Position numbers and translations under genes: made by a program. The notes below the pieces were generated by a model that worked only from the letters and a program-made list of their open reading frames with translations, did no database searches and was not told where the DNA came from. Positions 32,247-39,276 of a stretch of 42,519 nucleotides of DNA are shown here, in pieces. The stretch is taken from contig CAZBRO010000037.1 in the NCBI GenBank assembly GCA_964494505.1, positions 1 through 42,519 on the forward strand. Direction: 5' to 3'. Every line of letters begins with the position of its first letter. The stretch's first letter is position 1. This DNA is from CAIYRG01 sp964494505 (lineage in GTDB: Bacteria > Pseudomonadota > Alphaproteobacteria > Micropepsales > Micropepsaceae).

Positions 32247-32648
32247 CTATTTCACCCAGTCGTAGAGCGGCTTTCCCTTGTCCACTGTATGAACAGTGAA
32301 GAGGACAAGGTTTCCCGGACCGATGACCTTGAACCCGCCGTGCACGGCGTCGCGCAGATTCAGGATGGGGGCGCCGGTCGCCATCATGGTGGGCGCCTGT
32401 CCGGGGAGTTGGACCATCGTGCCCTGAATGACGATGCCCGCCTCGACACCATGATGAAGATGCCGGGGGAAATCGTCGCCGGGCTTGAACGTGCTGACCG
32501 AGCTGACGACTTCCATGTTCGGTGTGCCCGAGAGGTCCACGCGCTTCAGTTCCTTGCGCTGCGGCAAGTCCTGCGCCTGCGCGGCAAGTGAAAAAGCACA
32601 TGCAAGCGCAGTTGCCGCAACAAACAGTCCCGATCGTTCCAATCTCAT
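32247..32648 (-). CDS. Exported cupin-domain protein
   Basis: A 133-residue exported protein with a signal peptide (ALACAFSLAAQAQD). The cupin motif 1 is complete: G-x5-H-x-H-x3-E-x6-G in GDDFPRHLHHGVEAGIVIQG, giving three metal ligands. Motif 2 holds HGGFKVIGPGNLVLF and VHTV. It could be a small periplasmic dioxygenase, isomerase or binding protein. Cupins of this size are usually cytoplasmic, so the export signal is noteworthy. It lies upstream of GDTLVVD paralogue 6. Confidence 0.75.
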   Translation of the reverse strand: MRLERSGLFVAATALACAFSLAAQAQDLPQRKELKRVDLSGTPNMEVVSSVSTFKPGDDFPRHLHHGVEAGIVIQGTMVQLPGQAPTMMATGAPILNLRDAVHGGFKVIGPGNLVLFTVHTVDKGKPLYDWVK

Positions 32649-32788
32649 GGCGCGTTTCCCTCCGGTTCGTCCTGTTATTCGGGGACGATCCTGCCCTTGC
32701 GGTTTGCGCGGCGCAACTCCCAGGATCGGCTGTCATCGACCTCTATAGGGCCCGATGCTATCGTTTTGCGAAGAAATGGGGGGAAGGC

Positions 32789-33373
32789 ATGTCCAAATTC
32801 CGCTCTGCCGGGTTGGTTCTGCTGGCGGCCGTGGGAGTGCCGTTTCTCCAGGGAGCCTCCCAGCTCGATGAACCCGCCTATGGCGATAATGTCTATGTGA
32901 ACTGCCAGTACCGGGTGGCGGCGATTTTTCCGCGCCCGCCGATGGAGCGCGACATCACCTATACGGTGGCCCGTAGGAGCGTCCCGGCGCGCCAGTTCTA
33001 TGTGCAGCAGAGGATGGATTTGTTCAGCGTCATCGTCGCCGATTTCAGCAATGGCCCGGCGGTGGACGAGAATCTGGTCGCCGGCGCAGGTGTCCTGTTG
33101 CGCCAGAAGGGCGAGGTCCGGTTCGAGGCGATGGCGGAATACGATCCGGGAATTCCCGGCCGGCAGCTCAACATTTTCGAGGCAAATGGGCGCCAGCGCC
33201 GGGCGTCGGTCTATATGGCCGATCACCGGCTTTACATCACGGAAGCCGATGCGGCGCCGGGGGATTTCCCGGCCCTGCAATTCGAGCAATCGGTATCGCT
33301 GATCGATACGCAGGGGACGGACTTGGACAAGAATATCGGTCAGCCGTCGCGGCAATACCATTGCCAGAAATAG
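32789..33373 (+). CDS. Exported protein of unknown function
   Basis: A 194-residue protein with a signal peptide (LVLLAAVGVPFLQGAS) and a strong GGGGGGAAGG ribosome binding site. The mature part is beta-rich with Cys in VNCQYRV near the start and CQK at the end, which may pair. Segments such as YVQQRMDLFSVIVADFSN, GRQRRASVYMADHRLYITEAD and LQFEQSVSLID resemble an exported lipocalin- or DUF-type beta fold, but I do not recognise the family. It is divergent from the cupin gene. Confidence 0.65.
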   Translation: MSKFRSAGLVLLAAVGVPFLQGASQLDEPAYGDNVYVNCQYRVAAIFPRPPMERDITYTVARRSVPARQFYVQQRMDLFSVIVADFSNGPAVDENLVAGAGVLLRQKGEVRFEAMAEYDPGIPGRQLNIFEANGRQRRASVYMADHRLYITEADAAPGDFPALQFEQSVSLIDTQGTDLDKNIGQPSRQYHCQK

Positions 33374-33605
33374 GGCTTCACCCACGTTCAAAGACGAAGG
33401 TGCGGCACGCTTTCAGCCAAATTGACCGAATATCAGGGCAATTCAGGTCTTGCCGCACGAGAACGATTGCTCGAAGCGATGCTGGCGGCTTACAATTTGT
33501 TCATCTGGGGAATGCCGGCGGAGACCGGCTCAGAACGAGCTTGGGAGGGGCGCTTGCCATGGGTGACCTCCACTACAATCGTTTGGCCGGAAGGAGATGG
33601 ACACT

Positions 33606-34538
33606 ATGAACAAGCATTTGCTTAACCGGCGTCAATTTGGTGCGCGTTGTGCGGCTCTCGGCTTATCGTTGCCTGCCTCAGGTGCGATGATTGCAGCCCA
33701 AGCACGTGCACAGGATCTTGGCACTGGCGCGGAATCGAACCCAGCATCGCGTACCGTAAAGTTTCCAGATGGCACGACCGTCCCGGCGCTCGGTCAAGGC
33801 AGCTGGCATCTCAATGAGGGAAGGCATTCACCGTCTGTTGAGGAAGAGGCGATGCGCACAGGCATCGCGCTTGGCATGACGGTGATCGATACGTCTCGAA
33901 ATTATGGAGACGGCAAATCCGAGAAATTCATTGGTCACGCGATTGCCGGTCAGCGAGACCGTGTATTTCTGGTCTCCAAGGTGCAGGAGGATGAAATTGT
34001 TAAAGGTTGGTTCGCGCGTTCTTTCGAGGGCAGCCTCGCTCGTCTAGGCACCGACTATCTCGATCTCTATTTGCTGCATTCGCCGGTCCCTAGCAGGTAT
34101 CTGTCAAAGGTTGTCGCCAATTTCGAAGAACTACGCGCGGCGGGAAAGATTCGCAGCTGGGGCGTCTCCAACTTCAACGTTGACCAGATGGAAGAGCTGT
34201 TCCGTGTTCCAGACGGCCATCGATGCGCAACCAATCAGGTTCGGTACAGTCTCCGTAACCGTTACTTCGAGCGTGACGTTCTGCCATGGTGCGCGCAGCA
34301 CAATATGCCGGTGATGGCGGCTTCTCCGCTCGGCGGCATCGAAGACGCCCACATCCTGCTGGGTGACAAGACGCTGGCGCAGATCGGCGGTACGCATGGT
34401 TGCTCGCCAGCCGCGGCTGCGCTGGCCTGGGTCATGCGCAGCGGAAACGTTATCGCAATTCCCGAATCCGGCAATCCAGCGCATGTCAAAGAAAACGCTG
34501 CCGCGCTTTCCATTCGGTGGGTTCCAGCCGACGCTTAG
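33606..34538 (+). CDS. Tat-exported aldo/keto reductase, short C-terminus
   Basis: A 310-residue NADP(H)-dependent reductase of the aldo/keto reductase superfamily. The catalytic tetrad is visible as D and Y in DTSRNYGDG, K in LVSKV and H in YLLHSP. The N-terminus has a twin-arginine signal (NRRQFGARCAALGLSLPAS), implying folded export with bound cofactor, unusual for an NADP(H) enzyme. The start at 33606 follows AAGGAG by nine bases. The chain ends ALSIRWVPADA, shorter than usual, right where a hairpin begins, so the normal C-terminal loop seems lost. Codon choice looks less G+C-biased than neighbours, hinting at recent acquisition. The 230 bases upstream hold no convincing gene. Confidence 0.8.
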   Translation: MNKHLLNRRQFGARCAALGLSLPASGAMIAAQARAQDLGTGAESNPASRTVKFPDGTTVPALGQGSWHLNEGRHSPSVEEEAMRTGIALGMTVIDTSRNYGDGKSEKFIGHAIAGQRDRVFLVSKVQEDEIVKGWFARSFEGSLARLGTDYLDLYLLHSPVPSRYLSKVVANFEELRAAGKIRSWGVSNFNVDQMEELFRVPDGHRCATNQVRYSLRNRYFERDVLPWCAQHNMPVMAASPLGGIEDAHILLGDKTLAQIGGTHGCSPAAAALAWVMRSGNVIAIPESGNPAHVKENAAALSIRWVPADA

Positions 34539-34578
34539 CGTCAGGATGTAAGCGCCGGAGGAACGGCTCTCCTGACGC
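34538..34578. terminator. Stem-loop at the aldo/keto reductase stop codon
   Basis: GCGTCAGGA (34538-34546) and TCCTGACGC (34570-34578) form a perfect 9-bp stem that starts at the last base of the aldo/keto reductase stop codon and lies between converging genes. There is no T tract, so it may work as an RNA-stabilising hairpin or weak terminator. Confidence 0.5.
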
Positions 34579-34604
34579 AATACGCAAACGCGGCGTGTGC
34601 CCGA

Positions 34605-35477
34605 TCAGAAGTCCGCCTTCTCGGCCTCCGGCATCGGATATTCCATGAGGTTGAAGAATTTCTCGAAGGCCACGTTGTTCTCCGCACAGATCGATTCAAG
34701 CATCGTGCCGCGATCGACCTTTTGCCAGCGCGCGGTGCCCGACCACGGTTGATTGAACGTGCCGGGGTCATCCACGGTCACGGTCGCTTCGAGTCCTTTT
34801 CCGCCGTCGGTGAGCTTGAACCGCTCCACCACGTGCATGTCCTTGGTATGGGGCGTGCGCCAATTGTCCACGAAATCGAATTCGTGCTTGTCGAGGAAGC
34901 CGATCGTGTCGACGACGAGTTCGCCGTTCTCGTAATGGCCGACGGATTCGCCGAACCAGGACGGTTTCACATTGCGCGAATGGGGCACGTTCAAATAGAT
35001 GCGGCGCACCTCCTGCTGGCGCTGCCAGATGATCCAGACCTCTTTGGGCGTCTGCACGAAGAAGATGGGTTCGGCCGGGAACAGCAATTGGCCCGGCGTG
35101 CCGCCCGGCCAGCAACGCGATTGCGACGAGAAGGCGCGGTGGCCGTTCAGCACATCCTGATTGTACTTGCGCATGACCTCCTTGGCCCACGGCTTCAGAT
35201 TGGCGTTTTCGGCATCGGACATGCGCTCCATGACGCCGCGCTGATTGCCTTCTCCCACCTGCGGGTAGGCCGGATCCCAAGCGATGGGCGGGACTTTTCC
35301 GGGGATGGGGCGGAAATTGATGCCGCCCTGAAGCAGCCAGCCCGATTCGATGAAGCTGAAATTGGGAATGGCGTTTTGCTCGGTGCCGGCTCCGGCCGCG
35401 ATGCTCGCTGCGAGCGATGCGATCAGCACCGCGCCGCATAACAATCCCGTTTTGAACATCTGGCCCGTTTTGAACAT
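34605..35477 (-). CDS. GDTLVVD-family exported protein (paralogue 7 of 8), KADF-tailed
   Basis: A 290-residue exported protein. Its N-terminus reads MFKTGQMFKTGLLCG because an 18-base tandem duplication spans the start codon; either ATG (35477 or 35459) could be used, with GGAGG about ten bases before the first. A signal peptide follows (LIASLAASIAAGAG). Landmarks are the first Cys in SRCWPGGTP, FFVQTPKEVWIIW, SWFGESVGHYENGELVVD (core Thr replaced, D-T missing), WRTPHTKDMHVVERF, VDDPGTF and the second Cys in ESICAENN. It ends EAEKADF. It diverges from the amidohydrolase gene. Confidence 0.8.
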   Translation of the reverse strand: MFKTGQMFKTGLLCGAVLIASLAASIAAGAGTEQNAIPNFSFIESGWLLQGGINFRPIPGKVPPIAWDPAYPQVGEGNQRGVMERMSDAENANLKPWAKEVMRKYNQDVLNGHRAFSSQSRCWPGGTPGQLLFPAEPIFFVQTPKEVWIIWQRQQEVRRIYLNVPHSRNVKPSWFGESVGHYENGELVVDTIGFLDKHEFDFVDNWRTPHTKDMHVVERFKLTDGGKGLEATVTVDDPGTFNQPWSGTARWQKVDRGTMLESICAENNVAFEKFFNLMEYPMPEAEKADF

Positions 35478-35481
35478 CTGG
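35446..35481. repeat. Perfect 18-base tandem duplication over a start codon
   Basis: CCCGTTTTGAACATCTGG occurs twice in direct succession (35446-35463 and 35464-35481). Each copy contains one in-frame start codon of paralogue 7 on the minus strand. Eighteen bases keep the frame, so the protein gains or loses six residues before its signal peptide. Confidence 0.9.
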
Positions 35482-35581
35482 ATGGTCCTCCGTTGCAGGC
35501 TCTTGAGAGCGGCTTGCCGGGGCCCTTTGTACCACAGGGCCCCCCGTCTGCTAACATCGCGGCCGATAGCGAGGAGAGAAA

Positions 35582-37090
35582 ATGCGCGCTCTGACAGCCG
35601 GTTCGATAGCCGCCGCTCTCATGATCCTGTGCGCGCAAGGGACCGCCTTGGCGCAAACCTCCAAACTCGAGCCGCTGGTGCTGCCGGCGCCAGTGGCGCC
35701 CGGAGCGGCGGTTCAGCCCTATGTCCAGGTCAATGCGCCGGTCATAGCCTTGACGCATGTGCGCGTGATCGACGGAACCGGCGCTCCCGCGCGCGAGGAT
35801 CAGACAATGGTGATCCAGGGCGGCAGGATCGCATCCATGGGGCCTTCAGGCATGGCCGTGCCTGCCTCCGCGCGGCAGATCGATCTGAGCGGACATACCG
35901 TTCTTCCCGGCCTGGTCGGCATGCACGACCATCTCTTTTATATCGCGCGGCCCAATCTCGACGCGGCGATGCACAGCGATCCGCCGCTCGTGGTTCCCGA
36001 GATGACGTTCTCCGCGACGCGCCTGTATCTGGCGAACGGCGTGACGACGCTGCGGACGACCGGCAGTGTCGAGCCCTACGCCGACCTCAATCTGAAACGC
36101 CAAATCGATGCGGGCGCGCTGCCCGGCCCGCACATGGACGTCACCGGACCTTATCTCGAAGGCAAGGATTCGCCCTTCATCGAGATGCATCAACTGAAGG
36201 ACGCCGCGGACGCCAAGGAAACGGTCGCGTTCTGGGCCCGCCAGGGTGTCACCTCTTTCAAGGCGTACATGAACATCACGCGCAGCGAGTTGAAGGCCGC
36301 GGTCGACGAGGCCCATCGTCTGGGCCTGAAGGTGACAGGCCATCTCTGCGCGGTGACATATCCCGAGGCCGCCGCAATCGGCATCGACAATCTGGAACAT
36401 GGCTTCTTCGTCAACACGCAGCTCGATCCCAGCAAACGGCCCGATGTGTGTCCCGACTCCGGAGGAGACCCCACCATCGCCGCCATGACCCCGGACGGGG
36501 AGGCCGCGAACGCGCTGATCCGGGATTTGATCGCGCGCCATGTTGCAGTGACATCCACTCTGCCAGTGTTCGAGCAGATCGTGCCGAACCATGCGCCCCT
36601 GATGCCCCGCGCCATGGAGGCACTCACGCCCCAGGCGCGCGAGGCCTATATGTTCGCCCGCGACCGCACGAACAATCTGCCGCCCGAACGGGCGAAAGAG
36701 CGGACGCTGGAATACCAGCACGATCTGGCGCTGGAACGGAAATTCGCGCTCGCGGGCGGTCTGTTGCTCGCGGGGCCTGACCCAACGGGAAATGGCGGCG
36801 TGGTGCCGGGTTTCGCCGATCTGCGCGAAGTGGAACTGCTTGTCGAGGCCGGGTTTACGCCGGTCGAGGCGGTGAAGATCGCGACCTATAACGGGGTGGT
36901 GTATCTCGGTTTGCAGAATCGCATCGGCACATTGGCGGTGGGTAAGGATGCGGACATCATGGTGGTGAAGGGCGATCCCGCGCGCAACATTGCCGACATC
37001 GAAAACGTGGAGACCGTGTTCAAGGATGGCGTGGGATACGATTCGGACGCGCTTCTGAGATCCGTGCGCGGCCGATACGGGCAGTATTAA
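35582..37090 (+). CDS. Exported metal-dependent amidohydrolase
   Basis: A 502-residue exported amidohydrolase (imidazolonepropionase/prolidase-like group) with a signal peptide (LMILCAQGTALAQ). All binuclear metal ligands look intact: GMHDHLF (H-x-H), SFKAYM (bridging Lys), TGHLCA (His), NLEHGF (His) and LLAGPDPTG (Asp). The N-terminal beta-sandwich has RVIDGTGAP and the C-terminus has IGTLAVGKDADIMVVKGDP. It would hydrolyse a cyclic amide, peptide or lactone in the periplasm; the substrate is not predictable. GAGGAGAGAAA precedes the ATG. This copy is intact, in contrast to the degenerate one at 11407. Confidence 0.88.
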   Translation: MRALTAGSIAAALMILCAQGTALAQTSKLEPLVLPAPVAPGAAVQPYVQVNAPVIALTHVRVIDGTGAPAREDQTMVIQGGRIASMGPSGMAVPASARQIDLSGHTVLPGLVGMHDHLFYIARPNLDAAMHSDPPLVVPEMTFSATRLYLANGVTTLRTTGSVEPYADLNLKRQIDAGALPGPHMDVTGPYLEGKDSPFIEMHQLKDAADAKETVAFWARQGVTSFKAYMNITRSELKAAVDEAHRLGLKVTGHLCAVTYPEAAAIGIDNLEHGFFVNTQLDPSKRPDVCPDSGGDPTIAAMTPDGEAANALIRDLIARHVAVTSTLPVFEQIVPNHAPLMPRAMEALTPQAREAYMFARDRTNNLPPERAKERTLEYQHDLALERKFALAGGLLLAGPDPTGNGGVVPGFADLREVELLVEAGFTPVEAVKIATYNGVVYLGLQNRIGTLAVGKDADIMVVKGDPARNIADIENVETVFKDGVGYDSDALLRSVRGRYGQY

Positions 37091-37160
37091 CTCGTAGAAC
37101 GCTATTCCCGGCCCGGATTAGCCGTTACGTTCGCGTGCGATTACCGTCAGAATAGAGCGC

Positions 37161-37886
37161 ATGCGCAAATTTGGTCCCATGCTTGCCGCCGCAGGTTTGC
37201 TCCTGTCGCTTATCGCTGCGAGCGATGCGCTCGGCTGGGGCGGGGGCCATGGCGGCGGTCATGGCCGTGGTGGCTATGGCGGCGGCTCTCATGGCGGACC
37301 CGGCGGGGGAGGGGGCCCCTCCGGAGGGGGCTATGGCGGCGGCTATGGCGGCGTGGTTATCGGCTCGCCGATTCCGGGCGGGCCAATTCCGGCTCCGTAT
37401 CCCTATCCCGCGCCTTACCCGGTTCCCGGCCCCACGCCCTATCCCGCGCCGCCGCCTTATCCGGCACCGGGACCGGTCCAATCCGAAGGCTACGGTCCGC
37501 TTCCGCCGGTTTGGTTCTATTGCCGCAATCCGCAAGGTTTTTATCCTTACGTGAAGGATTGCGCGCAGGATTGGGACGCCGTGCGGGTTACGCCGCCGCC
37601 TCCGGATGCGAGCGCTCCGCCTTTCCTGCAAGGCTGGGCCTATTGCTACGAGCGGGAGAACTATTACCCCTATGTGAATTCATGCGGCGAACCCTTCGAG
37701 CTGGTCGAGGCAGGAACGCCGAGAGACATCGAGCAGGCGGAAATTCCGCTGTGGTATTTCTGCGCGAGCACCGGAAAATATTTTCCGTATGCGGGCGAGT
37801 GCCGCGAAGCATGGGAACGGGTTCCCGCCATGCCGCCGCCGGATGAGATTGTGTTTCAAGCGCAGCCGCAAACCGGTTCCCAATAG
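37161..37886 (+). CDS. Exported Gly/Pro-rich protein with three C-x12-C units
   Basis: A 241-residue exported protein with a signal peptide (residues 1-24). Residues 25-65 are Gly/His-rich, residues 70-106 are Pro/Tyr-rich (PYPAPYPVPGPTPYPAP). Three repeats follow: WFYC...YPYV...C (Cys 121/134), WAYC...YYPYV...C (162/175) and WYFC...YFPYA...C (201/214). In each the two Cys are exactly 13 apart and surrounded by aromatic residues and a final [FW]-x-x-V. This looks like a small disulfide-stapled module used in surface or matrix proteins. A strong terminator follows the stop. Confidence 0.75.
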   Translation: MRKFGPMLAAAGLLLSLIAASDALGWGGGHGGGHGRGGYGGGSHGGPGGGGGPSGGGYGGGYGGVVIGSPIPGGPIPAPYPYPAPYPVPGPTPYPAPPPYPAPGPVQSEGYGPLPPVWFYCRNPQGFYPYVKDCAQDWDAVRVTPPPPDASAPPFLQGWAYCYERENYYPYVNSCGEPFELVEAGTPRDIEQAEIPLWYFCASTGKYFPYAGECREAWERVPAMPPPDEIVFQAQPQTGSQ

Positions 37887-37899
37887 TCTCGCCAAATAA

Positions 37900-37937
37900 A
37901 AAAGGGCCACGGCAGGGGGCGCTGCCATGGCCCTTTT
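37900..37937. terminator. Strong bidirectional rho-independent terminator
   Basis: AAAAGGGCCACGGCAG (37900-37915) pairs with CTGCCATGGCCCTTTT (37922-37937) with a single mismatch. T-rich ends occur on both strands, so it can terminate the C-x12-C gene from the left and the tiny membrane-peptide gene from the right. Confidence 0.9.
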
Positions 37938-37960
37938 CATTGTGGCGCGACGAGGCGGTC

Positions 37961-38038
37961 TTACATTTCCCGCCTGAAGGCGAAGTCGCCGATGAAAGCG
38001 AACAGCACGACGGCCATCAGAAGGAATGAGGGAAGCAT
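37961..38038 (-). CDS. 25-residue single-helix membrane peptide
   Basis: A tiny gene translating to 25 residues: a start MLPSFLLMAVVLF, continuing AFIGDFAFRREM. It is almost all one transmembrane helix with a positive, polar C-terminus. AGGAG stands seven bases before the ATG, a strong Shine-Dalgarno site. The bidirectional terminator begins 24 bases after the stop. Together these indicate a real transcription unit. Peptides of this size (CydX, KdpF, CcoS-like) often stabilise larger membrane complexes, but no partner is adjacent and I do not recognise this one. A TACAAT hexamer upstream could be a -10 box. Confidence 0.6.
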   Translation of the reverse strand: MLPSFLLMAVVLFAFIGDFAFRREM

Positions 38039-38230
38039 TTTAATCTCCTATGGTAGGTCTCGTATCTCGCACCTCCTATGTGGGAATACGGCTGTACCTG
38101 TTCAATTCCCTCAACGTGTAAGTATTGTACCGGAGTATGCCGGCGACACAGAAATGAGAAGGCGCGCCATTCAGCTTTCATTCATCTCATCGCCGTTACG
38201 GTATCGTTCCGTAGACGGACAGATAACGCC

Positions 38231-39271
38231 TTATCCGCGGCCGAATTCGTTCCGCAAAAGCGCCGCCCCTTGCGCCAGCGCGTTGAGTTTACCCACCGCG
38301 ACGGCGCGCGGCAGCGGTGCGAGGCCGCAATTGCTGCAGCCGTAAATCCGCTCCGCGTTCGCATATTGCGTGGCCGTCTTCAGCACCGAGGCGACCTCTT
38401 CAGGCGTTTCAACCCGGCTGGTCGCGACGTCGATGGCGCCCACCATGATCTCCTTGTCCTTGAGGAGTGAGATCAGCGACATCGGCACGTGCGAACCGGC
38501 GCATTCGAGCGACACCATCTGTAGGCGGCTTGCATTGATGGCGGGGAAAATTTCCTCGTATTGGCGCCACTCCGAACCCAGCGTCTCTTTCCACTTGATG
38601 TTGGCGTCGATGCCGTAGCCGTAGCAGATGTGCACCGCGGTCTTGCAGGAGAGCCCGGCAATGGCGCGTTCCAGCGCTGCCACGCCCCATTCCTTCACAT
38701 CGTCCATGAAGACGTTGAAGGCGGGTTCGTCGAGCTGGATCACGTCGACGCCTAATGCCTCGAGCTCGCGCGCCTCTTCGTTCAACGCTTCGGCAAACGC
38801 CATCGCCATGTCGGCACGGCGGCCGTAATGCGCATCCGCGATGGTATCGCAAATCGTCATCGGACCGGGTAGTTCGATCTTCAGCTTGCGCTTTGTGTGC
38901 GCGCGCGCGAACCGCATGTCGGCGCTGTGCACGGGGCCGCGCCGTCTCACCGCGCCGGTTACCGTCGGGACATCGACCACATAGCGGTTGTCGCGGATTC
39001 CCATCTTCGTTTTTTTGCCCCAGTCGATGCCTTCGATCTTTTCGAGGAAGCCGTGCACGAAATGGATGCGGGATTGCTCGCCATCGGTGACGATGTCGAG
39101 GCCGGCGTCTTCTTCTTCCTTCAGCCAGATCAATGTCGCGTCGCGCTGCCCGCTGACCAGTTCGTCGCCGGAAAGACGCCAGGGCGCCCATAATTTCTCG
39201 GGCTCGGCAAGCCAGGAGGGTTTGGGCAGGCTGCCGGCAACGGTGGTTTGAAACAGATTCTGGTTTGGCAT
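38231..39271 (-). CDS. MetE-like cobalamin-independent methyltransferase, short form
   Basis: A 346-residue protein corresponding to the C-terminal catalytic barrel of cobalamin-independent methionine synthase, without the N-terminal duplicate domain. The zinc ligands are recognisable in AVHICYGYG (His and Cys) and GCSNCGLAPL (Cys). Other MetE wording includes TTVAGSLPKPSWL, IVTDGEQSR, ELPGPMTICDT and IQLDEPAFN. Short MetE homologues transfer methyl groups from unusual donors such as methylated sulfur compounds, so a link to the organosulfur theme is possible. It is the one clearly cytoplasmic enzyme of the right-hand island. It starts five bases after the stop of GDTLVVD paralogue 8, so the two are co-transcribed. 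Confidence 0.85.
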   Translation of the reverse strand: MPNQNLFQTTVAGSLPKPSWLAEPEKLWAPWRLSGDELVSGQRDATLIWLKEEEDAGLDIVTDGEQSRIHFVHGFLEKIEGIDWGKKTKMGIRDNRYVVDVPTVTGAVRRRGPVHSADMRFARAHTKRKLKIELPGPMTICDTIADAHYGRRADMAMAFAEALNEEARELEALGVDVIQLDEPAFNVFMDDVKEWGVAALERAIAGLSCKTAVHICYGYGIDANIKWKETLGSEWRQYEEIFPAINASRLQMVSLECAGSHVPMSLISLLKDKEIMVGAIDVATSRVETPEEVASVLKTATQYANAERIYGCSNCGLAPLPRAVAVGKLNALAQGAALLRNEFGRG

Positions 39272-39276
39272 GAGAA

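Noticed and set aside
33422..33625. 67-codon frame before the aldo/keto reductase gene
   Set aside because: It overlaps the reductase start region, has no good ribosome binding site and no recognisable similarity; it may be a remnant but cannot be supported.
35350..36780. Open frame of 476 codons overlapping the amidohydrolase gene on the same strand
   Set aside because: The overlapping frame encodes an amidohydrolase with all metal ligands; the alternative is Arg-rich and featureless.
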